The notes under the pieces: generated by a model
Seen by the model: the letters and a program-made list of their open reading frames with translations, nothing else
The model's database searches: none
What the model was told of the DNA's origin: nothing
Part shown: piece after piece, positions 28,522 to 37,275 of the stretch
How positions within the stretch are numbered: position 1 is the first letter of the stretch
How the letters are laid out: each line of letters begins with the position of its first letter
NCBI GenBank assembly: GCA_035518095.1
Contig: DATIXX010000071.1
Location: 16,173-80,172 of the forward strand
Source of the DNA: Burkholderiales bacterium
Lineage (GTDB): Bacteria; Pseudomonadota; Gammaproteobacteria; Burkholderiales; JAHFRG01
Length of the DNA stretch: 64,000 bases
Direction: 5' to 3'
Program-made: the position numbers and the translations under genes

Positions 28522-28941
28522 ATGAAATACAACACAGATCGTATCCAAAAAATTGGCGGCGTATTGGTGGACTTGTTTCATTACATTGCGCTGTTCGTTA
28601 TCGGTGCCACAATTGTTTGGTCGGCGGTATATGAATATATCCGCATAATGCAAAGCGGACACGCGGCTCTGGAGAATATTTTGTTGCTTTTTATATACCT
28701 GGAGCTGGGAGCAATGGTGGGCATCTATTTCAAAACGCATCATCTGCCGGTCCAGTTCCTCATATACGTCGCGATAACCGCTCTTTCGCGACATTTGGTC
28801 GTTGATGTGCAGAAGGTATCAGATAGTTTTCACCTCTATCTGTTGCTGACCATAACTGGATCGATCGTAATACTTAGCTTTGCGCTTTTGATATTAGCCT
28901 ATGCCTCCAGCAAATATGGCAGGCCCGAGGACGATAGTTGA
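28522..28941 (+). CDS. PsiE-family inner-membrane protein
   Basis: A 139-residue protein resembling the phosphate-starvation-inducible PsiE family, whose function is unknown. Four membrane helices are predicted (about residues 15-38, 55-73, 80-98 and 106-130), with the conserved ELGAMVGIYFKTHHLPVQF segment between helices 2 and 3. I chose ATG 28522; an in-frame TTG nine bases upstream is unlikely. It follows hemF by 28 bp. No PHO box is evident. Confidence 0.75.
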   Translation: MKYNTDRIQKIGGVLVDLFHYIALFVIGATIVWSAVYEYIRIMQSGHAALENILLLFIYLELGAMVGIYFKTHHLPVQFLIYVAITALSRHLVVDVQKVSDSFHLYLLLTITGSIVILSFALLILAYASSKYGRPEDDS

Positions 28942-28947
28942 CGTATT

Positions 28948-29478
28948 TTAATGTCCTTCAAACTGGCACAGGGCCACCACGCTGTGGCCGAGCTTCTCTA
29001 AGCGCTTATGACCGCCCAAATCGGGTAAATCTATCACGAACGCGCAGCCTACAATCTGTGCGCCGGTTTTGTTGATCAGCTTGACAGCGGCCTCTGCGGT
29101 GCCGCCGGTGGCAATCAAGTCATCCACCACCAGAACATTTTCGTTCTGCGCAATAGCATCGCAGTGAATTTCCAGTCGGTCGGTTCCGTATTCCAGTTCG
29201 TAGTCGTGCCCGAAATTCTCCCCCGGAAGCTTCCCTTTCTTGCGGATCGGCACGAAGCCTGCTTTAAAGCGGTAGGCAAGCGCTGCTCCGATAATGAAAC
29301 CGCGTGATTCGATTCCTGCAATTTTATCTATTTTTACGCCCCGGTATTTGTCGAAAAGTTGAACTATGGTGCTGCGAAATCCGTCTCGATTCTTGAGCAG
29401 CGTCGTAATATCGCGGAACATAACGCCGGGTTTGGGAAAATCAGGAACGGTGCGAATCAGCGATCTAATCTCCTTCAT
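28948..29478 (-). CDS. apt: Adenine phosphoribosyltransferase
   Basis: Apt salvages adenine to AMP using PRPP. The 176-residue protein shows IRTVPDFPKPGVMFRDIT at the N terminus, the GIESRGFIIGAALAY loop, and the PRPP-binding VLVVDDLIATGGTAEA. It starts one base after livF ends on the same strand, so it is probably the last gene of livH-livM-livG-livF-apt. The metabolic link between the transporter and purine salvage is unclear. Confidence 0.96.
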   Translation of the reverse strand: MKEIRSLIRTVPDFPKPGVMFRDITTLLKNRDGFRSTIVQLFDKYRGVKIDKIAGIESRGFIIGAALAYRFKAGFVPIRKKGKLPGENFGHDYELEYGTDRLEIHCDAIAQNENVLVVDDLIATGGTAEAAVKLINKTGAQIVGCAFVIDLPDLGGHKRLEKLGHSVVALCQFEGH

Positions 29479-29479
29479 C

Positions 29480-30181
29480 TTATTCTCCCAAGTAAGCTTC
29501 GCGTACTCGCGGGTTGTTCAGCAAGTCCTGCGCAGGGCCGCTCAAGGTAATCAGCCCCCCGTCCATAACATAAGCCTTTTGGCTTGCTTCGAGCGCAAGC
29601 TTGGCGTTTTGCTCAACCAGCAGCAGCGTAACGCCTTGCTTGGCAACGCCCATAATCGTCTCGAAAATTTTACTCACCATAAGAGGTGCCAATCCCATGC
29701 TCGGTTCGTCGAGCAGCAGCAATTTCGGCCGGCTCATAAGTGCGCGACCTATAGCCAGCATCTGTTGTTCTCCGCCCGAGAGCGTGCCCGCGGTTTGACT
29801 GCGCCTTTCCTTGAGGCGCGGGAACATTTGGTAAACGTGTTCTAGTTCCTGCTTGTCGGAAACGCGGCAGTAAGCGCCCATTTCCAGGTTTTCTTCAACG
29901 GTAAGCCTACCAAAAATACCGCGCCCCTCCGGCACCAGCGCCACGCCGCGACGCACCAGCTGATAACTAGGCAGCCGCATGATCGAGTTGCCGCAGTAGC
30001 GCACTTCACCTGTAACGTGAAGCAGCAAGCCGCAGATTGCCTTCAAAGTTGTGGTTTTGCCCGCCCCATTTGAACCAATCAGCGCAACCATTTCACCTTC
30101 GCTAATGTCCAGATCTATGCCCTTTACCGCATTGATGCCGCCGTAGGATACTTTCAATCCGCGCACTTCGAGCAGGTTCAC
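29480..30181 (-). CDS. livF: Branched-chain amino acid ABC transporter ATPase LivF
   Basis: One of the two cytoplasmic ATPases of a LIV-type importer. The 233-residue protein has Walker A GSNGAGKTT, signature LSGGEQQML, and Walker B LLLLDEPSMGL followed by the usual LivF helical tail. The start codon is GTG, overlapping the livG stop as GTGA. Confidence 0.94.
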   Translation of the reverse strand: MNLLEVRGLKVSYGGINAVKGIDLDISEGEMVALIGSNGAGKTTTLKAICGLLLHVTGEVRYCGNSIMRLPSYQLVRRGVALVPEGRGIFGRLTVEENLEMGAYCRVSDKQELEHVYQMFPRLKERRSQTAGTLSGGEQQMLAIGRALMSRPKLLLLDEPSMGLAPLMVSKIFETIMGVAKQGVTLLLVEQNAKLALEASQKAYVMDGGLITLSGPAQDLLNNPRVREAYLGE

Positions 30182-30942
30182 GCGAGCGCGCCGCCCAAGT
30201 ATGCTTCGATCACAGCCGGATCATGTTGCACCTGCTGCGGGGTACCCTCGGCGATTTTTTTGCCGTAATCCAACACCGCTACGCGGTCGCACAATCCCAT
30301 CACCAGCTTTACATCGTGCTCGATCAACAAGACGGTCACGCCGTCATGGCGGATAGTTTCGAGTAATTTTTGAAGTTCCGCGGTTTCGGTGGCGTTCATT
30401 CCAGCCGCGGGCTCGTCGAGCGCGAGCAATTTAGGTTCGGTGGAAAGCGCGCGGGAGATTTCCAGCCGGCGCTGATCGCCGTAACTCAGGTGACTCGCCA
30501 GACTATTTGCGTGCGCGGCAATGCCGACATACTGCAAAAGCTCCAGCGCGCGGGAACGGATAGATGCTTCTTCGGCGCGCGTGCGCGCGTTGCGCAGCAC
30601 CGCTCCGATCACCCCGGCATGCGTTCGTAGGTGGCGCCCCACCATAACGTTTTCCAGCGCGCTCATGTTGCCAAACAAACGGATATTCTGGAACGTGCGC
30701 GCAATCCCGCGCTCGGCTACAACGTGCGGCTTAGTGGCTACCAGCTTTTCGCCGTCGAAGAAAAAGTCTCCGCTGTCGGGAGAATAAAGGCCTGTCAGCA
30801 CATTGAATAGGGAAGTCTTGCCGGCACCATTGGGGCCGATGAGACCGTAAATTTCCCCGTTTTGCACTGATAGGCTAACTGCATCGAGCGCGAGCAGTCC
30901 GCCAAAATGTTTGCTGACGCCGCGTGCTTCAAGCAGGGTCAT
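30178..30942 (-). CDS. livG: Branched-chain amino acid ABC transporter ATPase LivG
   Basis: The second ATPase of the importer. The 254-residue protein has Walker A GPNGAGKTSLFNVLTG, signature LSYGDQRRLEISRAL, Walker B LLALDEPAAGMN and H-switch LIEHDVKLVM. The LSYGDQRR form and the C-terminal EAYLGGALA extension are typical of LivG. It overlaps livM (ATGA) and livF (GTGA). Confidence 0.94.
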   Translation of the reverse strand: MTLLEARGVSKHFGGLLALDAVSLSVQNGEIYGLIGPNGAGKTSLFNVLTGLYSPDSGDFFFDGEKLVATKPHVVAERGIARTFQNIRLFGNMSALENVMVGRHLRTHAGVIGAVLRNARTRAEEASIRSRALELLQYVGIAAHANSLASHLSYGDQRRLEISRALSTEPKLLALDEPAAGMNATETAELQKLLETIRHDGVTVLLIEHDVKLVMGLCDRVAVLDYGKKIAEGTPQQVQHDPAVIEAYLGGALA

Positions 30943-32042
30943 GTAGGGATCCCGTCTTGGGATTCGGCTTCGTCCTCGGCTGCGAATTCCCGCTTGCGGA
31001 TTGTGGAAGGCAATAAGCCCGCGGGGCGAAACAGCATGACCAGAATCAGCGCGAGCCCGAAGATCAGCATTCGCAGATCATCCGGATCGACAAAAACACG
31101 GCCCAGTAGCGCCTGCTCGGCAGGTCCGATATAACGCAGTGCTTCAGGCAGCACCACGAGCAGCACCACGCCCAGGACCACGCCCGCTATATTGCCCATG
31201 CCACCCAGCACCACCATGCACAAAATCATGATCGATTCTATGAGAGTAAAGCTCTCTGGACTTATGAAGCCCTGAAATGCGGAAAACAGGCCGCCGCTCA
31301 CGCCTCCGAAACTTGCGCCCATCGCAAATGCCAGCAGTTTGATATTGCGCGTGTTGATACCCATTGCCTTCGCCGCCACTTCGTCTTCGCGTACCGCGGC
31401 CCAGGCCCGGCCGATGCGCGAATCCTGCAGACGCATGGAAACGAAAATGACCAGAGTTGTCAGCGCAAGGAATAGATAATAATAGTTATATACCGAGGAA
31501 AAATTGACGTCGAAGAGCCGGTGAGTCTGGTAGAAGGAGAATCCGCCGATACTCACCGGGTCGATGTTATTTATGCCTTGCGGGCCATTGGTAATATTGA
31601 CGGGTGCATCCAGGTTGTTCAGAAAAATGCGGATAATTTCGCCGAAGCCCAAGGTCACGATGGCGAGGTAGTCGCCGCGCAACCGAAGCGTAGGCGCACC
31701 GATGAGCACGCCGAAAATACAACTTACGCCAGCCCCGAGGGGCAGCAACGCCCAAAATGGCAAATGAATGCCGAACTGCGGCGAGGCGAGCAGTGCGTAC
31801 ATATAAGCGCCAACCGCAAAAAACGCGACATACCCCAAATCGAGCAAACCGGCAAAGCCAACCACAATGTTCAGACCTAACGCCAGCATAATGTACAGCA
31901 GTACAAAATCGAGGATGCGCACCCAGCTGCGGCCCAGTAGAGAACCGGCGAGGAACGGAAGCAAGGCAAGCAATATCGCAAGCAGGGCGAATGCGACCCA
32001 AGCGGCGCGTGGATTGCGTTTCAGTTTCCCCAGGCCGCTCAT
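30939..32042 (-). CDS. livM: Branched-chain amino acid ABC transporter permease LivM
   Basis: An inner-membrane permease of 367 residues with about nine to ten hydrophobic helices. Family motifs seen are LGLNIVVGFAGLLDLGYVAFFAVGA (split here as VGFAGLLDLGYVAF), GDYLAIVTLGFGEIIRI, and the EAA-like loop around RAWAAVREDEVAAKAMGIN that contacts the ATPase. It carries a long hydrophilic C-terminal tail. It overlaps livH and livG by 4 bp on either side. Confidence 0.93.
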   Translation of the reverse strand: MSGLGKLKRNPRAAWVAFALLAILLALLPFLAGSLLGRSWVRILDFVLLYIMLALGLNIVVGFAGLLDLGYVAFFAVGAYMYALLASPQFGIHLPFWALLPLGAGVSCIFGVLIGAPTLRLRGDYLAIVTLGFGEIIRIFLNNLDAPVNITNGPQGINNIDPVSIGGFSFYQTHRLFDVNFSSVYNYYYLFLALTTLVIFVSMRLQDSRIGRAWAAVREDEVAAKAMGINTRNIKLLAFAMGASFGGVSGGLFSAFQGFISPESFTLIESIMILCMVVLGGMGNIAGVVLGVVLLVVLPEALRYIGPAEQALLGRVFVDPDDLRMLIFGLALILVMLFRPAGLLPSTIRKREFAAEDEAESQDGIPT

Positions 32043-32962
32043 GTGCGTTCCGCAATTCTCTCGCCAAGCAAACCGGAAGGACGGAACACCAATACCAGAA
32101 TCAGCACGAAGAAAGCGAACACGTCTTGGTAGTTACTGCCCAGATAGCCTCCGGTGAGTGGCCCTATGTAGCCGGCTCCGAGGCTTTCAATGATGCCCAG
32201 CAAAAGCCCGCCCAGCATCGCCCCGCCTAAATTTCCGATCCCTCCCAGTACCGCTGCCGTGAAGGCCTTAAGCCCGAGCAGAAAGCCCATGTAATAATGC
32301 GCGAGACCGTAATAGGCGCTCACCAGCACGCCGGCTAACGCGGCGAGCGCAGAACCGACAATAAAAGTAATTGAGATGATGGTGTTGACGTTGACACCCA
32401 TCAGGCCCGCCACTTCGGCGCTCTGCGCAGTGGCGCGCATCGCCCTTCCCAGCCGGGTATGGTGGACCAGAATCAGCAGCGCCACCATGATTAGGGCGGC
32501 TAGCAGAACGATGAAAATCTGCAGGTCGGAAATGGCGGCGCCTGCGATGAAGTGGGGTTTGGAAGGCAGCAGCGGGGGAAAGGTAATGTACTCGCGCCCC
32601 CAAATGATCATCGCGCTGTTTTGCAACACGATGGAAACACCGATTGCGGTGATTAGCGGTGCAAGCCGCGGGGCGTGGCGTAGCGGCCGGTAAGCGACGC
32701 GCTCGATGCCATATCCCAGAGCCATACAGGCCGGCACGGCGACCAGCAGTCCCAGCAAAACGATCACCGGGCCGGGAAGAGCAGTGCCGCTCAAGGCGTT
32801 GATTACGGCAAGCGCGACCATAGCGCCAATCATCACCACTTCGCCATGGGCAAAGTTAATAAGTCCGAGGATGCCATACACCATGGTGTAGCCCAACGCC
32901 ACCAGGGCGTAGACGCTGCCCAGCACGATTCCGTTAATTATCTGCTGGAGAAAAATATCCAT
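32039..32962 (-). CDS. livH: Branched-chain amino acid ABC transporter permease LivH
   Basis: The partner permease, 307 residues with about eight hydrophobic helices. It shows the N-terminal GIVLGSVYALVALGYTMVYG, INFAHGEVVMIGA and the coupling loop RAMRATAQSAEVAGLMGVN. It is the first gene of livH-livM-livG-livF-apt. A 370 bp repeat element ends 30 bp upstream of its start, between it and the binding-protein gene. Confidence 0.94.
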   Translation of the reverse strand: MDIFLQQIINGIVLGSVYALVALGYTMVYGILGLINFAHGEVVMIGAMVALAVINALSGTALPGPVIVLLGLLVAVPACMALGYGIERVAYRPLRHAPRLAPLITAIGVSIVLQNSAMIIWGREYITFPPLLPSKPHFIAGAAISDLQIFIVLLAALIMVALLILVHHTRLGRAMRATAQSAEVAGLMGVNVNTIISITFIVGSALAALAGVLVSAYYGLAHYYMGFLLGLKAFTAAVLGGIGNLGGAMLGGLLLGIIESLGAGYIGPLTGGYLGSNYQDVFAFFVLILVLVFRPSGLLGERIAERT

Positions 32963-32992
32963 AAATCGATTCTATACGGCAAAACGGCGAAG

Positions 32993-33362
32993 GGAACCTC
33001 TGATTTGGTCCTGTACGTGCGCGACGGTGCGTTTTTCGGTTCCCAAGCGCGAAGCGATGAACGGCAAAGCACAGGAAGCGGAAAAGCGCCCTGTACTCGG
33101 TCTCGCGCAGCGTGGTGCGGGAAGGAGCGCAAGTTGACGCAAGAAACACGGTAAAAATGGGGCGCTTATGCTGCCGCTCCCGCACCCCAAGCTTCGCTGA
33201 CCCTGTCGCGGCAGCCGTCCCGCGGGGTTGCTGCGACTGGACGGTCATCTGCGGCGTCGCTTGAGCTCGCGTTACTAGGCTGTAGCGCGTTGCCCGGCGC
33301 GCGTTGCATCCGGTCATTCCTCGCCTGCAACCCACTACCTGGCGGATTAAATCAGAGGTTCC
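32993..33362. mobile_element. MITE-like element with 14 bp terminal inverted repeats, copy 1
   Basis: GGAACCTCTGATTT (32993-33006) and its perfect reverse complement AAATCAGAGGTTCC (33349-33362) bound a 370 bp noncoding segment. No transposase frame lies inside. A related copy exists at 59570-59843: both carry GTGCGCGACGGTGCG exactly 24 bp from the left end, and both carry a 28 bp block near the right end (33247-33274) that differs at five positions, all transitions. An internal GC-rich inverted repeat surrounds GGTGCGGGA and TCCCGCACC. No clear target-site duplication is visible. It fills the livH/livK spacer. Confidence 0.8.
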
Positions 33363-33392
33363 TAAGGCGCTGCGTGCAGGAAAGAACTTCGC

Positions 33393-34610
33393 TTAATAAC
33401 GTTGGTTAAGCGAACCCAGGGGTTTAGTTTCCGCGGGAACAGTTGTCTGGGATGCTGCAACGCTTTGACCCAGCGTTTCCAGCGGCACCCAGCTTCCGTT
33501 TTCGACTCGATAGAGGGTCACTGCGCCACCTTGGACATCGCCATTCGAATCGAAAGCGATGGGCCCGGTCACTCCGTTGCGATGAATATGCGCGAGCACA
33601 GGCAAATACTTGGCGGGATCAACCGAATCCGCTTGTTTCATGGCTTCAACCAGTGTCATGGTTGCGTCGTAGGCGTAAGGCGCGTAGATCTGAATTTTGC
33701 CGTATTTTGACTCAAATTTTTTGAGAAATTCTTCGCCGCCGGGCATTTTTGCCAGGGGCAGCCCGGGCGAAGACGCTGTTACACCTTCAGCATCCGCTCC
33801 GGCAAGCTTTATAAATTCGAAGCTTTGCGTTCCATCGCCGCCGAGAAATTTGGCATTCAATCCCAGCGATTTCATCTGCTTTGCCATCGGACCTGCTTGC
33901 GCATCCATCCCACCGTAGAAAACGAGGTCCGGCTGCTTGCCTTTGATGGAAGTCAATATTGCCATGAAGTCGGTTGCTCTGTCGGTGGTGTATTCGCGTG
34001 CCACGATATCCCCGCCGTCGGCCTTTGCTTCCTTCTCGAACTGGTCCGCCAATCCTTGGCCGTACGCGGTGCGGTCGTCAATGATGGCGATTTTTTTTGC
34101 TGCCATATCTCTTACCGCGAAATCGCCAAGCACTTTGCCTTGCTGCGCATCATTGGTCATGACGCGGAAAGCGTTTTTGAAGCCCTGATGCGTATACGGT
34201 ATTGCCGTCGCGGACGGGGAAATCTGCACGACACCTGCATCGTGATAAATCTTCGACGCGGGAATCGTAGCTCCGGAATTGAGATGCCCAATAACGGCGT
34301 TCACTTTTTCGTCGACCAGTTTTTGCGCAACGATAGTGGCTGTTTTTGGATCGGCCTGATCATCTTCGCTGATGAGCTCGAAATGGACTGGCTTGCCGCC
34401 GATTACCAGGTGCTCCGCGTTGACTTCGTCAATTGCCATACGCACCCCGTTATCGTTGTCTTTGCCCAGGTGCGCTTGCGGGCCCGTGAGCGGTGCAACC
34501 GAGCCGATTTTAACGACCAGTTCCGATGAGGGTGCCTGCTGCTTGCCGCAACCGTAGAGCGCCAGAACTGCCGCCAGAACGGCCAATGCAAGAGCTCGGC
34601 TTAATTTCAT
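33393..34610 (-). CDS. livK: Branched-chain amino acid ABC transporter substrate-binding lipoprotein
   Basis: The extracytoplasmic receptor of the LIV transporter encoded downstream. I start at ATG 34610 (MKLSRALALAV), which gives a clean lipoprotein signal peptide with lipobox LYGC; the upstream in-frame ATG adds an unsupported extension. Of 405 residues, the mature part shows the periplasmic-binding-protein opening VKIGSVAPLTGPQAHLGKDN and the SGATIPASKIYHDAGVVQISPS segment (quoted in part: SGATIPASKIY). It is separated from livH by a MITE-like element and has its own strong promoter. Confidence 0.92.
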   Translation of the reverse strand: MKLSRALALAVLAAVLALYGCGKQQAPSSELVVKIGSVAPLTGPQAHLGKDNDNGVRMAIDEVNAEHLVIGGKPVHFELISEDDQADPKTATIVAQKLVDEKVNAVIGHLNSGATIPASKIYHDAGVVQISPSATAIPYTHQGFKNAFRVMTNDAQQGKVLGDFAVRDMAAKKIAIIDDRTAYGQGLADQFEKEAKADGGDIVAREYTTDRATDFMAILTSIKGKQPDLVFYGGMDAQAGPMAKQMKSLGLNAKFLGGDGTQSFEFIKLAGADAEGVTASSPGLPLAKMPGGEEFLKKFESKYGKIQIYAPYAYDATMTLVEAMKQADSVDPAKYLPVLAHIHRNGVTGPIAFDSNGDVQGGAVTLYRVENGSWVPLETLGQSVAASQTTVPAETKPLGSLNQRY

Positions 34611-34641
34611 GTTTGCTTTGAATAGATACAATCTGCGAACG

Positions 34642-34670
34642 ATTATCCGCAGTCAAGTATGCCTTGTCAA
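34642..34670 (-). promoter_or_regulatory. Near-consensus sigma70 promoter of the binding-protein gene
   Basis: On the minus strand TTGACA (34665-34670) is followed after exactly 17 bp by GATAAT (34642-34647): six of six and five of six consensus bases. Transcription would begin near 34635, about 25 bp before the start codon at 34610. Confidence 0.8.
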
Positions 34671-34776
34671 TTTTGGAAAATAGATCTGAATAATCGCGAT
34701 TGTTGTGGCAATTATAGTGTGGAATACATTCGGCAATGCCATCGTACTTGTGCGACGACGTAATATGTCACAAAGG

Positions 34777-36864
34777 TTATGGAACGAGGTCGCTTTTCGA
34801 TAACTGCTTCAAACGCTGCAGATCGCTTATCGGCGCCAAACATCTATCGCCGACGCAGACCCAGGCGTGGACCGGTCCGGCCGCCTTGCGGTCAAGCATT
34901 TGGGGCAGCCCTTCAAGGTTATCCGGCAAAGCCAGAATCAAAGCGCGCGGAAGGTAGTCCTGCTGCAATTCACGCTGCCATTGATCCAGGGAATTTTTTT
35001 GTCCGCGCAAAATGATAACCTGCGGCGGCCTGAGAATTTCCTCCAAAGCCATAATCATGCTGGTGTAGCCGCCGGGCCTGCGACTCAATTCCGGATAGAA
35101 AAGTTTTAGTGTGTCCTCGGCGGCTTTTAAGTAGTCGCGGTTCCCCAGAATGTGACCCAGCCGCAACAAAGCGAAAGCGGCGACGCCGTTGCCCGAAGGT
35201 GTAGCGCCGTCGTAGCCGGATTTGGGACGGTGAATAAGTTTCTCATGATCATGACTGGTGAAGAAAAAACCTCCGAATTCCCGGTCCTGAAATTGCGCCA
35301 GCATGACTTGCGCCAGTTGTGTTGCGAATTCGAGGTCCCTGCCGCGGAATTCAGTCTGCAGCAGTTCGAGCAGCGCATCCAGCAGGAACGCGTAATCGTC
35401 AAGGTAGGCGTTTAAATGCGCTCTGCCAGTGCTCCGTGTTCCTTCACGCTCTGTGCGGCGCGAGTCCGAGGCGCTCTTACAGGTGGCAAACAAACGGCGG
35501 TTTCTCCATAAGGAACTCTGAATAAAATCGCTCGCGCGTTGTGCCGAGAGAAGCCAGTCCGGGTTGGCAAAAACTCGCGCCGCGTGCGCCATGCCTTTGA
35601 TCATCAAGGCGTTCCAGCTTGTGAGAATTTTTTCGTCGCGTCCAGGATGCACGCGTTTTTCCCGCGCCGCAAAAAGCTTGCTGCGCGCCGAAGCCAGCCG
35701 TTGCTCGACTTCTTGTTGCGGTACGGAAAGCGCGTTTGCGACCTCGCTCGCGCTTTTCTTGACGTGCAAATGCCAAAGCTTGCCCTCAAAATTCGGCTCA
35801 TCAGCTAATCCGTAATGCGCAGCGGCAACGGAATATTCTTCTGTGTTGAGCAGCGTCGCGACCTCGTCGCGCACCCAAGTGTAGAACTTGCCTTCTTCAT
35901 GCTCGGAGTCCGCATCCAAGGTGGAGTAATAACCACCCTCCGCGGATTGCATTTCGCGCATCACCCAGGCTGCAGTTTCTTCTGTCACGTTCTTGAACAG
36001 CGGATTGTGCGTCACCTGCCAGGCGTCGGAATACAGCCGCAACAGCGGGCCGTTGTCGTACAGCATTTTTTCGAAATGCGGGATCATCCAGTTTTGATCC
36101 ACGCTGTAACGACAAAATCCGCCGCCCAACTGGTCGTAAATGCCGCCCATGGCGATTTTCTCAAGTGTAAAGGTGGCCATGTGAAGTGCATTGTCGTCAC
36201 GGCCTGCTGCGAAGCGCCGCAGGCAAAACTCGATTTCGGCGGTGTGCGGGAACTTGGGAGCATCGCCAAAGCCGCCGTGCAGCGGATCGAAACCGTTGTG
36301 CAATTGCTCCAGCAGCTGCTGCAAGGGTTCTGCGCTCACCACTTGCTGGGCTGTTTCAGGCAAAGTGCGCTGCAAGGCGGCAAGCAGAGATTGGCTCTGC
36401 ATATCAATTTCGTCCCGGTGCTGGTGATAGAAGTCCGCAACACGCTTTAACAGGTCGCCAAATCCCGGAAGGTTATAGCGCGCTTCTTTGGGAAAATAAG
36501 TGCCGCCGAAAAACGGTTTCTGGTCGGGCGTGAGAAACATGGTAAGCGGCCAGCCGCCGGTGCGCTGCGTAAGCATGTACTGCGCGGTTTGGTAAATTTG
36601 GTCAAGGTCAGGTCGTTCCTCACGGTCCACCTTGATGTTGATAAAGTGCTCATTCATCAATTTGGCGACCTCGGAATCCTCGAAAGATTCGTGCGCCATT
36701 ACGTGGCACCAATGACAGGCAGAATATCCGATTGAGAGCAGTATGGGCCTGTCCTGCTGGCGCGACAGCCGTAAAGCCTCATCTCCCCACGGATACCAAT
36801 TCACGGGATTTTCCGCATGCTGAAGCAGATAAGGACTGGTCTCATTCGCAAGGTGATTGGACAT
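34777..36864 (-). CDS. YyaL-type thioredoxin-domain protein (DUF255)
   Basis: A 695-residue protein of the conserved DUF255/YyaL family. The N-terminal thioredoxin-like domain (about 1-165) contains C50-H-W-C53 within [15 protein letters not shown]. The remainder forms an (alpha/alpha)6 toroid like that of glycoside hydrolases and epimerases, with [17 protein letters not shown] and [12 protein letters not shown] motifs. No signal peptide is present, so it is likely cytosolic. Its biochemical role is not settled in the literature I know. It lies downstream of no obvious partner. Confidence 0.88.
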   Translation of the reverse strand: MSNHLANETSPYLLQHAENPVNWYPWGDEALRLSRQQDRPILLSIGYSACHWCHVMAHESFEDSEVAKLMNEHFINIKVDREERPDLDQIYQTAQYMLTQRTGGWPLTMFLTPDQKPFFGGTYFPKEARYNLPGFGDLLKRVADFYHQHRDEIDMQSQSLLAALQRTLPETAQQVVSAEPLQQLLEQLHNGFDPLHGGFGDAPKFPHTAEIEFCLRRFAAGRDDNALHMATFTLEKIAMGGIYDQLGGGFCRYSVDQNWMIPHFEKMLYDNGPLLRLYSDAWQVTHNPLFKNVTEETAAWVMREMQSAEGGYYSTLDADSEHEEGKFYTWVRDEVATLLNTEEYSVAAAHYGLADEPNFEGKLWHLHVKKSASEVANALSVPQQEVEQRLASARSKLFAAREKRVHPGRDEKILTSWNALMIKGMAHAARVFANPDWLLSAQRASDFIQSSLWRNRRLFATCKSASDSRRTEREGTRSTGRAHLNAYLDDYAFLLDALLELLQTEFRGRDLEFATQLAQVMLAQFQDREFGGFFFTSHDHEKLIHRPKSGYDGATPSGNGVAAFALLRLGHILGNRDYLKAAEDTLKLFYPELSRRPGGYTSMIMALEEILRPPQVIILRGQKNSLDQWQRELQQDYLPRALILALPDNLEGLPQMLDRKAAGPVHAWVCVGDRCLAPISDLQRLKQLSKSDLVP

Positions 36865-36900
36865 AATTCAGGAGCAAAAATCGGCAATGTGCCGAGCCCG

Positions 36901-37275
36901 CTAGAGCGGTTCCAAACGGACTCGATCGCCGTCCTTGACCGTCCTGAGTTTATTCGCATTGCAGTCAATCTTGCCAAGAACATTGACGCGCGTCACTAAC
37001 CGGCACTCATTACTTTCGGAAACGGGCGTCGGACCGAAAGGCAAAGCCAAGGAACGACCTTCGACCCAAAAACAAACCGTCCCGGGCTCGACAACCTGTG
37101 TTGCGTCTTTTTCCAACACAGATTCCACCGGGATTGAAAAATAAACCTCATCGCCCCAGGTTTGGGCGCGCGCCTCGCACGGAAGCGCCGCAAGCAGTTT
37201 TTTCACGGTCGGAGTGCTCCGCAGCGTCGCGGAGAGTTCATCTTGAGACCAGGAAATGCGGATGCGCGTATTCAA
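36901..37275 (-). CDS. Cyclophilin-fold protein (TM1367-like)
   Basis: A 124-residue protein resembling the small cyclophilin-like family typified by Thermotoga TM1367. Seen are the strand-rich body, [11 protein letters not shown], the conserved [20 protein letters not shown] and a C-terminal NVLGKI segment. Catalytic prolyl-isomerase residues are not recognisable, so no activity is claimed. Its TTG start codon overlaps the ilvD stop as TTGA, indicating translational coupling to ilvD. Confidence 0.7.
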   Translation of the reverse strand: MNTRIRISWSQDELSATLRSTPTVKKLLAALPCEARAQTWGDEVYFSIPVESVLEKDATQVVEPGTVCFWVEGRSLALPFGPTPVSESNECRLVTRVNVLGKIDCNANKLRTVKDGDRVRLEPL

